A DNA stretch of 64,000 bases from the NCBI GenBank assembly GCA_035610365.1, contig CM069432.1, positions 233,830,104 through 233,894,103 on the forward strand, read 5' to 3'. Positions 33,699 to 44,764 of the stretch are shown piece after piece. The stretch's first letter is position 1; every line of letters begins with the position of its first letter. The position numbers and the translations under genes were made by a program. The notes below the pieces were generated by a model that was given only the letters and a program-made list of their open reading frames with translations, was not told the origin of the DNA and did no database searches. The stretch comes from Aquatica leii. Taxonomy: Eukaryota > Arthropoda > Insecta > Coleoptera > Lampyridae.

Positions 33699-34800
33699 GC
33701 GACTATCGGCTTAGAGCGGGTCGTACTTAAACACCCAGACTTAGGCTTTGTCCTAGTCTCTTCTTGAGAGCCAAAACAAGAAGTAGAATTTGGCTTTTGC
33801 CGTATTGTCGTTCGTGAACTCAAACAAACTGACGTTTCACAAGTCATTGCAGGTTGCATCTTCAGAGTGGTAAATGTCACTGAAAGAAAAGTGTTAATGA
33901 CGATATTTATACCAATTGCAATTAGCGTGATCAACGGACCTTATCTTTCCGTTACCGCTTGACTGACTTCGTTATTACTCGGAGTAAGTGTTTGTGTCTT
34001 TTCCAAGAAGGTTGATCTTTGTCTTAGAGGATATAATACTGGTAACCAAGATTTGCTGAATCCTAGACCGTCTTTTCCGTTCACATTACATGGATGTTTT
34101 TCTATTTCCACAGCTTCGCGGATTAGTCTGGGAAAGTAGAAAGGAGTTGTAGCCAACACTTTCGTTTGGTCAAAGTTCAGCGTGTGTCCTTGGTACTACC
34201 CGTGTTCTCCCATTGCTGGTTTAGTTACTCTGCGGTGTTTGCAGTCAGCCATATGTTCTTTTACTCTAACTTCAATAGAGTCTATCCTATATAACTTGAT
34301 CCACAGGAACAAGGAATTTTGTAAACTCCGGCATATTTTAGAGTCCCTTATTTGTTTTTAGCAGATGTAAACCAGGTGTTCAGGGTATCTTTAGTCGTAA
34401 AAACAGTTTTAAAATTATGTTTCTTTAGCACCCTGCTTATTTTGTCTGTCGAACCCATACAGTATGGTAAATAAGCGGTGCTAGTAAGAGATGATAAGTC
34501 TTCTTTGACTTTTGGATTTATTGCTCTTTTCCATGCGTTTTGGATCTCTTTAAACCCATAATCTATTTTGTTGTAGGGATTCTAACAATCTTTCTTTTTC
34601 CTTTTGTAGATTTTCATTATGTGACACACGTATAGCTCTTTTGGCTAAAGTATGCAAAACAGTATTCTTCTGTACTGGATGGTGGTGAGAATCGGCGTTT
34701 AAACATCTATTAATTTGCGTTTTCTTTCTATAAACGGAATGCCTCAATTTTCCGTTATTTTTTTTATCACCAGTACATCAAGAAAGGCTAGACTGTTGTT
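33699..34800 (-). pseudogene. Penelope-like element, second family, 5'-truncated
   Basis: The minus strand begins with the RT end, SLAFLDVLVIKKNNGKLRHS, then VYRKKTQINRCLNADSHHHP (34550-34747). The GIY-YIG region follows in broken frames: YAGVYKIPCSCGSSYIG near 34290-34330. The C-terminal tail is PFYFPRLIREAVEIEKHPCN and then DGLGFSKSWLPVL (33941-34159). The 3' terminal repeat 33699-33881 is shared with 4118-4304. RT catalytic motifs are absent. Its 5' end adjoins the transposase-like gene at 34805 and upward, which it appears to have truncated by insertion. Confidence 0.85.
33835..33865 (-). ncRNA. Hammerhead-ribozyme-like core in second PLE family
   Basis: On the minus strand, CTGAAGA (fits CUGANGA), then an imperfect hairpin TGCAA...TTGT, then GAAACGTC. 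The sister copy at 4257-4288 has a better hairpin (GCAAG/CTTGC) and intact GAAAC but TTGAAGA for CTGAAGA. Neither copy has all elements, and outer helices are not clear. Confidence 0.45.
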
Positions 34801-34804
34801 ATGT

Positions 34805-36330
34805 ACTATGGAGTTAGAAGATCTCATCCTTTACATACAAAGTAACTTTTCCATCATTTACTTCATAAGTAGGGAAATTATGAATTGGAAGCCTTTGTTT
34901 GTAGTACATCTTAGATGCTACAGTCTTTGGACTAAGGAGTACACTGCATATCCATTGTAACAACAAGTTTCTGAATACTATCACTTATCTCAGCTATATG
35001 CTTGGTTTTTGTAGCCATCTTTTACATATTATTGTGATGAAAAAATGCATTATCTACATGGCCTAACTTAGGACCACAACATACGTCACACTGATCCTTT
35101 CTGGGTTGGTGAATTGCAATAATCTCAGTTTGTAAAATGCTAGTAAAAAGTTTTCTCTATTTCGACATGAGAATTAGCGACTCTTACACTAAAATCCGTG
35201 TAAGACAAAGTAAATTCTTACACGAATTTTAGTAATGTTAGTTTTTACAAAGTTGGTATCTCTGCATCGTTAGTTGACGTAAAAAGAAATCAAAATTATT
35301 GGACCTTAACGATTGAAATTCGAATTTTGATGCCAGGATAAAATGAAAACGTCCTATTCAGTCAAAGTTATTTAATTATAAAGGTATAAAGAAATAATTT
35401 TGTTTGAGATTTTAGGTTAACCAATGTTACGAAATTATACGAAAAATATTAAATATTGTATCGAAATAGGAAAAATAGTATAAAGAACACGTCATAGAAC
35501 ACGTTTCAATTACTCGACTGCTTCATAAACTTGCCGCCGCGCGGCTCGTGTATGAAACCCGGTCTCGTGATTAAAACGCGTTCATTCTGTAACTTGTGTT
35601 TTAATACACTATTTTACTAGTTTCTTTATATACATTCTCTTGACAGGAAACTTTATAAACAGTGTGGATGTGTTTGACGGATCTAAAGGTTGATTCAACA
35701 AAGGTCTTTTTGAAAGAGGACCTACAATAATGACTGTGAACTTTGGGTAATAGAACAAGCCATTCTGTAATTTTGTCATGGACTATGTTTGGTTTTTTGC
35801 TTTTTCTAACTGGCACTTCATCTATTGGATCAACGTTGTCGGAGTTTTCAATATCAGTAATAAAAATTTCTTTAAGATGGTTCCATCTATTGTACGTATC
35901 ATCTCCTAAATCAAAGGTATTCAAAAAAAGTGCGGCAAACCCTAAATTTTTCACCCTGTTTCGTTGCTAGATAAATATCATGACCAGCATTCTTTTTCAC
36001 CTTATTATCGAGTTTCTTTTTTCTTCTCTTAATGTATCTGGTAACTACTAGTCCTTTCACATACGCTTTTTTCTCTTTTCATGTTTTGAAACTCCAAAAT
36101 TCTTTGATGATCTTTGTCAGAAATTTTGATACATTGAAATATTTCTTTAATATTTTTATTTTTCTTGTCGCTTTCTGATTGGTCTAATTGATGAAAGCTT
36201 TTAATTTCCTGGGAGCCCTTGCAGTATTATGAGTAACTTTTCGAGTTCTGTTGTAACTAGTGTAACTGAGACCCTTTCTCCTTTTTAGTAGCCTTCTTGA
36301 ATCGCGACTTTCCTCTTGTACATCATTTTC
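34805..36330 (-). pseudogene. Transposase-like gene of an insect repeat family (SHYCR/CDVC motifs)
   Basis: I recognise the motif pattern of a repetitive insect protein family but cannot give it a superfamily name. The minus strand reads RRKGSQLH-like basic sequence (36000-36300), then FRVC..FFLNT-type residues (NLGFAALFLNTFDLGDD) and KITEWLVLLPKVHSHYCRSS (35601-35954), then, after an insertion, HQPRKDQCDVCCGPKLGHVD near 35040-35110 and VVTMDMQCTP near 34940, followed by MYYKQRLPIHNFPTYEV. The TMDMQ Asp probably belongs to an RNase H-like catalytic core. The gene is cut at 34805 by a PLE and interrupted at about 35166-35597 by non-coding sequence. Confidence 0.6.
35166..35597. mobile_element. 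Non-coding insert, MITE-like, with GC-rich palindromic patch
   Basis: It separates two adjacent coding blocks of the SHYCR gene. AAATAG occurs on the minus strand at both junctions and could be a short target duplication. It holds a GC-rich patch around 35534-35550 (GCCGCCGCGCGGC). A diverged relative of 35505-35590 is seen near 49975-50050. Confidence 0.4.
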
Positions 36331-36468
36331 AAAATTTTTACTTTCAATGTGGTTAATGTCGTTTTCATTCTTACTTCACAAAATTTTACTTTCTGCTTTT
36401 GTTTGGAATGAAGAAAACCTTTATGAAATTCAACAAAGTAACTTTTAGTGGCTGTTGACCATTAATGT

Positions 36469-36747
36469 TTAATTATGTATTTTAATAAACAGTTTAATTG
36501 GACCATTTATTTCACTAAAAAGACTTACGAGCGACTTGTACTTAACTTTTTTACAAATATTTTTTTCGCCTGCATTTGTATACTTTGTCCGTTGAAGTTC
36601 ACAGAACCTAAATATAATTTTTACGGGTCGTTGGATTGGAAAAAACGGTACTAGACCAATTTGTAGTCGAGATATTAATCTTTTAAATTTTTCTAGAGCT
36701 ACATGAAAGATGAAGTTCACAAAACACCTGTAAATGCTGTGCTGCAA
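36469..36747 (-). other. Unidentified 92-residue open frame
   Basis: The frame (VALEKFKRLISRLQIGLVPF...) is open but not recognised. The surrounding bases on the minus strand up to about 36780 also look weakly coding. It could be a TE tail or chance. Confidence 0.25.
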
Positions 36748-37329
36748 AATCGAATTTTTGACGCAGCAAATACAATTAACACATTGTGCAATTATTTACG
36801 CTAGTAACGAACAAGTCTCGACGTCGTTTAGACGTTTGTTTTTTATTCAATAGAGGACATTTTGAGTATTTGATATAATTTTAAACTGCCAAAATTTGAT
36901 TGTACTTATCTGTTCGTATTTATTTTTAGCATCTGGTTGCTAGTAGCCGAAAATTACAGAAATACTTCTTTTGCATATTTATTTTATATTCACAATTTTT
37001 TTAGTTAATTGAGTTAGGATTGAATTACGTAACATTACCTATATCCAAAAATCTATTAATACGTTATTTTTCTGGTATTATCTAGTGAATGTGCAGAATA
37101 TCATTTATTTAACCACAGTAATGTAACTACGCTTTATCGGACCATATTATTTTGTATTTATTTTAAGTTTTGGCTTCAGGAAATTGCTAAGAAGAAATTT
37201 GCACTTATTTTTATTCGTGATGTCAATTTTAGAAAAAAAATTAGTGTAACAGGTCCGTAATTTACGATTTCTTTCACTAAAAATTTAGATTTTTTAAAAT
37301 GGTTTAATGGAAATTTTATTTTGACATCT

Positions 37330-38640
37330 TTCCCTTGTATTTATGCTCAAGTTTCACTTACTAAAACAACAACCTGTTAATCAGATACACTTTGTATACG
37401 AATTGGTACAAGAAATGTCTATAATTTGAAAAAGACTGTCATAGGCCACTTTTGTGTACGCCAATTAAAGAGCTTTTTGAGCATTTCTCATTGAACAAAT
37501 CCACACCTCTTCTTGTTAGTTTGTAAAAAGCCGCAATCTGAAGCTTATTCGTCTCTAAATTAGTTTTTTTACTGTGATGCATAGATAAGATAAAAACAAT
37601 GATTTTACTTTATTTACCAACATAAGACAACAATGTCATATTTTCCGTAAATCTATAAAGAGCGCTGCCATTTTCTTTTAGTCTATTCAGGGAGGAATTT
37701 CTTTTTTATTGTTTTTTTGAATTACGACAATAATCGAGAAAGTCTTATGACAGATTGCGTTGATTTACACAGTTTTTGTTCTACTTCTCTTAACCCTTTT
37801 CTATCAGAGCCTTCACCACAATATTTGTAACTGTTATATAAGTAACCACTACCAGTATCTGTAAAGTCAATTTTATTCTATATTTATCAGGTTTTTTAGG
37901 CATAAACATTTCAAATTTACATTTTCTTCAAAAACTAATGTTACAAATATGCATCGATACTCCAATTGAGTGTGCATTTTGACAATTTGTAATGAGTTTT
38001 TCAAAAAGTTCTGATACTGGAGTCAGATCTCCAATGCTTTAGTTGGTCTTTAGAGTTGTTAAATTTCAGACATGTTAAAAGTACAGCAAATATGTCTTTA
38101 ATTATTTGCAAATATAGTATGTACGGTTAGAATTATAGTAAAAACTACACTATGAATCTGTAAACAAAAAAATGCTCTGAGTTCTATGCTGTCGGTGTCC
38201 ATAATTTCACTTCTGTTTTGACGCTTGTATGTTTTACGATAAAATTTATTTTTACATTTGTCCAACGAATGGTTTGCTCTATCATGTCTGTCGTAAATAA
38301 CAAATCCTCTACTTCTAAAGGAAGTTGTGTAACTATATTATGTGTTAGTTTAGAGTTCTACAATGTGTAGGCACAATTTTTTTTTGTTGACCACTTAACT
38401 TTGTTTTTACTCTGTAACTTCCATTCGCGAAATTATTTGCATCAACATTTTCCCTATTCCTTCATATACAGATAATTATGAATCTGTGTCATGTTCGCTC
38501 TTAATAGCAAAGTTTTCATCAACCTCGTCTTCAACTTCACTCACGTAATTATCACACTCTGCTGCCCATTTTAATACCGTCTCTTCAAAAACATCATCAG
38601 TAGCGCAAACAGTTTTTGAAGAACTCGCTTTTCTACACAT
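37330..38640 (-). pseudogene. Second piggyBac-like transposase, ancient and heavily frameshifted
   Basis: Start ATG at 38638-38640, followed by an acidic N-terminus (FEETVLKWAAECDNYVSEVE, DEVDENFAI). Then EIMDTDSIELRAFFCLQI near 38160-38230, the N-terminal DDE_Tnp_1_7 motif. Further downstream, LYNSYKYCGEGSD-like and QKLCKSTQSVIRLS near 37760, NKKEIPPE and TKRKWQRSLY near 37680-37710, and VDLFNEKC with WPMTVFF near 37460-37510, the third catalytic Asp region. Matches occur block by block with frames changing. The pattern resembles a different piggyBac lineage from the one at 4.3-12.4 kb. No TTAA tips were identified. Confidence 0.68.
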
Positions 38641-38759
38641 TTTGACATAGTAAACAAATCCGTATACGTTTATTCGTTGCTACACTCGTCCGGACGTGTC
38701 CTCTCCTGGACGAAGTCGACTTTCAGTTTCGTGTTATAATGTCGTTTTGTTTACTTTTG

Positions 38760-41745
38760 TAAAAAGTTTTCTTAAAGTTTACAAAAAAATCAATAAACTG
38801 AAAAAAGGCAACAAAAAAAACCTACCAAAATTTCTAACAAATTAAGTTTTTGTATAGACGAATAGAAAAACGTAAATGTTGCTTAGGCGTGTTTTCGTTA
38901 AAAGTTGGATTGAATTTGTTTGTGTCCTAAATAAATAATAAACAAGCAATATCCAAAATAGAGATAATTTGAAACCGTTGTTAGAATTGAATTATTCTCA
39001 TTGAAGAAGAAAGAAGATTTTTCAATTACCAAAATAAGTTAGATATATGCGTATGTGCAACAATAATATTCAGAAATTTCTGTTACCACAAAACAATCAG
39101 TTCTACCAACATACCCCAAACCACACACCAGAAACTTAGTATATCGAGATAAAAATATAAAGAGAAAACAGATTTAAAGAGTTTTATTTGTTGAGTTAAG
39201 TTTTCAGAGATGTGATATAGACGATAAACATTAGTGCGTGGTCAACTCAGATCTTTGCTATCTTTTTATAACTTTCTTTAAATATTTGTAATATTTATTT
39301 TGTTTTTATACAAGATTTTAAAATTATTTATTAATTAATATTTTTATAAAAAAAACTAATAGTTTTGAAGTTAAAATATTTATAATTTAGAAATGATCAT
39401 ATCTTTAGAATGGTGGTAAAATCCGTTTTAATGTCAAATAATACGTTACGTAAATCAATATTCTTACACAGTAAAAATTGAACTTACTGGATGTTGTTGC
39501 CTATCTTGAAAATCCAAAGCAAACTGTATGTATATTACAATGCATAAATTGATATTATCGCTTTTTTTACAAATTTATTCTGTTCATTTAAACAAAATTT
39601 ATAGTCAATTACATGGTTCCTTTATAGAAAATGCAATTGAAATCGTGAATTTATATAAAGGCCTAATTCGAAGTTTACGTTCCGACATAGACACCAACTT
39701 CTAGTGATTCTTTTGATTCATATTCTGTAGTCACGCAACCACATTGAAGGAATAGTATCGAAGTTAATCCTCTTCAATTCCATCAGCTTATAACTGTAAG
39801 TTTTACTTTGATTTATTTCGCAAATACAGTATAAAGTGAATCGATGTTGGATAAGTTTCAAAGTCATATGTCACTTCATATTCTGTTTAACACTTTTCTG
39901 TGCCTTCAGTAGTTTGGTGTGATAAATATGTACCACTTAAATTTTAAATCTTTCATTACACAACGTAATGAATATTTTTGAATTACCGTTATTAATTATT
40001 ATTTCATTGTTTTAATGTATACAAAAACTCAACAAAAGGTCACATAACGTTAGTAATATGTAGACTACGTTTGTTATAAGAAAATTACAAATTGATTTTC
40101 ATATTCTATTTCTACATGTATATGTCAAATGTGCGATTTATGTATCTGACAGGTTCAATCTTTTTTAAATGGTACAATAAGTTACAATAAATGTTAGATA
40201 GATTTATATATTATTGTTCTTTTATGTTTAGAAGCCAGAATGATGTGCTCATGATTATTTTTGTGTATTACGCAATATTTTATTACGTACTATGTCAAAA
40301 TTTCTGCGAAATTTGTAAATTGACAAATATAAAGTAATGTTGGATGTCAATCAGAAACTGAAATTATAAGAATGAAGTTTTTAAAACGACGTTAATGTTT
40401 ACAATTGATATTTGTGTTTGCTTAAAACAAATAATCGTAAAATTGACAAAATATAGATTTGAAATTGGTTTAAACATGTTGTTCGATTTTGTTTATTGAA
40501 AATAAAACAAAAACATTGACAAGTGTATTACGAACAAAAATACATTTTCTGTTAGGTAATGTATGCAACACATTATTAAAAGTACCTATTCAAAACTGTA
40601 ATTTTATGCATTTACTTATTAAACGTCAATTTGATAAAAAAGTTTTATATCTTAATACAGTTAAAATAATTTATGTTGAAGTGGAATCAACTTGACCTGT
40701 TCTAACAAATTTTGTCAGAGTGGTCTAGACTTTAATTTTATTTAGAAAGCTCGAAATATACCACAAAAATGTATTGCTGTTTATCCACTAAAAGATTTAC
40801 TTCTGGCATTTAAAAGAACACTTACTTACTTACTTTATCATACACGTCAGTAAACCTAACAAAAAATATTTAATTCTACATTATACGTTAATTTGAGAAA
40901 ATGGTCGAATCTGCATATTTCCTATAGAGGTTTCATGTGTTTAAATTATAGTGACATTGCTGAATAATCATTTTATTCACCACCGTATCTTTCGTAAAGT
41001 TTCTTTATAGTGTTTTATTATCAAGGGTTTAGCTGTAAAAGCGAATCTCATTTATTTTTTGTATTGTTAATAATAATTGTATTTCTTAAAAATTAGTATT
41101 AATTTTTTTTTACTTATGTGTTTGTTAATTTGTATAAAATTAAACAAAACTAATCAAATGCAACATATTATAAAACTGCATATAGGTCTGCATCGTATTT
41201 AAAATGTTTTAATTTATGTAATTAAGAATTGCTAAACTTTTATTGCAGTGATAAACAAAATTATATAAGTTTTTTTAATACTAATTCACATTACATAAAA
41301 AATTATAAAATTTATCGTTAGTATATTAAACACTGTTATTTATTAATTAAATTACAATTGAAATTTGTTCAATATATTTAATATTAATAAACATTGTAAT
41401 GCGCAGAAATTAGATATTAGTACTTTTTATGTAAATGCTGAACATTTCAAGACATTATCCTGATGCAGTTCAAAATGTTTATTTATTTTAATAAAGAATA
41501 ATTTATTTTGTGTATGTAACGTAATGAAAATGTTTATTTTAATTAAGATTTAATCAGCTCAGTATACATCTGGTATAGATGATTCTGTTAACCAAGGACA
41601 TTCATTAATAGATAGTGAGGTCATGATTTGCTTCCTCTGTACCGCTATCACTGTATCTGAGATGTAAGAGTTAGCTAACATTAAGCATGTTTAATTGAAA
41701 CTAGTTTAACTGGGGTAATAAGTTTTTTTTTAGTCTTTGATGTTG
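38760..41745. other. AT-rich DNA without recognisable gene
   Basis: About 3 kb. The open frame at 40489-40695 is lysine- and isoleucine-rich with no family resemblance. 41560-41745 may be the 3' untranslated tail of the following minus-strand Jockey element. Confidence 0.45.
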
Positions 41746-41749
41746 GTTC

Positions 41750-43745
41750 TTTTGGCCTTAGTTATATAACACTGCACTTGGGTATTTTGGCAAATAATCT
41801 TGTACTAGTTCTAAAGTTTTACACATTAGGTACGTTTAGTTCACTGTGTATTTGTTCATTTATATCGAACCACGGGGCGTTTACTGCAATTCCAGTGATT
41901 TTGTTTTATAGGACTTAAAGTCTTCGTAAGTGAGTCTTAGCTGTAATACTCCAAACAAAGGTATTACTTTCACCTGGCTTTTCGTTGGATTGAGTTTAAT
42001 TTTCTATTTGGTAGTTGGTTGATCGCTGTTTGGAGATTTTCATTTTGCACAATTATTGCTGTGTCATCAGCAAACATTGCTAAGGTGGCACTATTTGTAG
42101 TTTGAAGATCATGTGCGTAAATGTTAAAAAGAGTTGGTTCTAATATACTTCTTTGTGGTTCTTTTAGTAGATAGGGTTGCCTGTACCAAAACTGTAAATA
42201 CTCTCTAATGAAAGATGTAATGATGTCAATGTAAGAGTTCTAGTTTTATCATTTTATAACGAAGTCCTTCATGCCATGCTCCGTCAAATGCGTTTTCAAC
42301 GTCCATGAAACAAGCAACTGTATATTTCTTGTTCTCAAAGCACTGTTCTATTGTTTCTGTAATTCTCACGAGCTGGTGCGTTGTTGAGTGTTGTTTAAAC
42401 CCAAATAGATATTTTGGTATAATATTCTTCTCTTCCAGGATTATATTTAGTCGTATATGAATAATTTTCTCCATAAGCTTTGACAGCGTTGAAAGATGGC
42501 TGTTTGAGCGATTCTGGTTTATGTTTATCCTTTCCTCTTTTACGAAATAATAGACTGAAGAATAATGGAATGAATGAAGACAAGCATTAAATATTGTTGC
42601 CAGGAACGCTAATGTGTTTATTGTAAGTTCTTTCAATATTGAGTCTGTAATCAAGTCCGGTTCTAGTAATTTTTTATTGGAAGTTTTGTAATAATTTGTT
42701 TAATTTCTGCTGGTGACGTAGGTAATAACTCTTTTAGTCTGTCTTTTATAGTTATCAATAGTTTCGTTTACTTCTTGTTAATGTTCTTGGGTTATGTTTG
42801 TGTCATTGTGTTCTAACTTGGTAGATTAGTTGATTGATAAGCTTCTTTAGATTTTTAGGTCTGCGTGTTGGTTGCCACTCACATCTTGTTTTGTTTTTAA
42901 GATTTTTAGGTTTAGAATTTCTACTGATGTTTGGGGATATCGTCGTGGTTTGTTATTATTTGGTGTTACTCCTGATTTTATGCCAGTTATCACTATTTCT
43001 TTATATTGTTGTACGGCGTCATATATATCGTTTCTTAATCGTATGGGAAATGGATTTTTTATGTTTTTGTCCAATTCAATATGGAAAATCTGCCGAAAAA
43101 GCAAGCACATATTATTCTGTGAAACGTCGCCAGTAACAATATCCAAAGCAAATTAATTTGTTGCCCATCACGCGATTTTCTATTGGGATTGAAACAATTA
43201 CTACTAGAAAAAACACAAGAAAGAAAATAATAAATTTATATGGAAATCTCAGTTAACTTTACCTTCAATTCATTTAGGTATCATCGGTATTGGTTGCGGC
43301 TTATTGAAGAATGAAACGATCACTGGTAAGTGATCAGAATCAAGTTTATTTAGCACAGTTTAATAAACTGATTTGTTAAAGTTTTTGAACAGTACTATGT
43401 CTAATACATCTGGTTTATGACCCAATCTTCTAAGATAATATGTGTAATCTATGGAAGCTGCTATTCGTATTCCGTGGTTTTTAATAAAATTATTTAACTT
43501 TACGCCATTTGGGTTTGTAGCTCAACCTCAGCAATTTTGGAGTTCAAGTTACCTATAACTAATGTTTGATGATTGCTATTAAATAATTTAGCGACATCGC
43601 TTTCCAGCATTTTTTTATTTGGTTGCTTATGTGCAGCATGAAATGTAATTAAGGTATTGTTTTCTAAATTCGGTTTAATAGAAGCTGTTCCTAAGTTTTC
43701 AAGTTTTAAATGTATTAAAGGATTCGACAACCTTAAGTGTATAAG
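41750..43745 (-). pseudogene. Jockey-type LINE ORF2: endonuclease and reverse transcriptase
   Basis: Endonuclease: ENNTLITFHAAHKQPNKKML, then TLVIGNLNSKIAEVELQT (43500-43730, usual form GDLNSKHP); DYTYYLRRLGHKPDVLDIVL and DSDHLPVIVSFFNKPQPIPM (43270-43450), which holds the catalytic SDH. Linker: IKNPFPIRLRNDIYDAVQQY (42847-43146). RT: LSTLSKLMEKIIHIRLN, then IIPKYLFGFKQHSTTHQLVR, MDVENAFDGAWHEGLRYKMI (42226-42654), ILEPTLFNIYAHDLQTTN and AMFADDTAIIVQNENLQ near 42040-42160, with the catalytic FADD intact. It nicks and copies at the target. Frameshifts lie near 42220, 42500 and 42800. It follows ORF1 on the same strand. Confidence 0.92.
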
Positions 43746-44159
43746 GAGTATGGTTGAAGAAGAAGAAGAAAAAAATTATTAAAGAATGATTTAATTTACG
43801 CTTGATAGTAATTGCTACGTTTTTATTTTAATACTGTTAGTATTCGAGTTAAGGACAATTAAGTTATTAATTTATGTTTCTTAATTACGTGCATGAGTGG
43901 ATAATTTATAAATTAATATTGTAAGGTAAGGTATGGATTTGTCTAGGTGTGGTATATTTAGTTCAACTATTTTTGTAATAATTGTAGTTAAAAAAGTCTG
44001 TCGTTTTTTGCTTACTTATATAGTTCAGTCTGCTTAAGTTAGTTGGGAGTCTAAGAAAAAATCTATCATTATCATTATGCCGAGTTTGTTGATAGTTATT
44101 CAGACTATTACTGGGCTTGGTTTGGTTTGTAGGTATGGTCAGGTTTTGTTTGAAAGTGT

Positions 44160-44760
44160 CTATGTAGCGATTTAATTTTAGCTAATAACTTCATCCTTTA
44201 AAGTTGGCAGGGTGATACTGTCCGCACTTAACACACTGTGGTAGTATATTTTGCTATTTTGGACTTTGGATATAGTGGTGGCAGCCTGTGCATTTCAGAC
44301 ATTTGGGTTCCATTCGTGTGTCCGTATCTTTGACATTATTCAAATTGAGGAATGTCGCTCGATTTTCGTCTAGGTTCAACTTCAATTACGCAGCGCTGTA
44401 TTTGCTTTATCTGTGTTATCTAAATCCACCGCACATAAGGGTATTAATTTTTTATCTCTATTGTAAGTTCGTGCTACCTTTATGACCGGGTAGTTTAACT
44501 TTTTTAGTTCTTCTAACACTTCTTCTTCTGTAATCGATACCACAAGGAATCTAATAATCACTGATAGGTTGTTTTTCTCATGGTATTTAAAAGTATGGTA
44601 GTTAAAATTGTTGTCTGTGTAAAATTTAGTCATTTTTCTATAGTCATCGATCGTGTTTAGATTGATTTTAATTGTATCACATTTTAGTGCTGTTTCAAAA
44701 TTTTCCTGTACTTTGTTTTTTAAGGTCCTTGATTTTTTTTGGTATTTTAAATTTGTTGCA
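44160..44760 (-). pseudogene. Jockey-type LINE ORF1 (Gag-like, PRE_C2HC)
   Basis: The frame 44382-44633 reads FNYHTFKYHEKNNLSVIIRF, then SITEEEVLEELKKLNYPVIK and VARTYNRDKKLIPLCAVDLD, which matches the PRE_C2HC-type domain of Jockey ORF1. Upstream residues (CDTIKINLNTIDDYRKMTKF) continue the same protein. Downstream, in shifted frames, are Cys-rich knuckles (CLKCTGCHHY near 44280; CVKCGQYHPANFKG near 44215). ORF1 would bind the RNA and direct it to the target. ORF1 followed by ORF2 makes this nearly full length. Confidence 0.85.
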
Positions 44761-44764
44761 TAGT

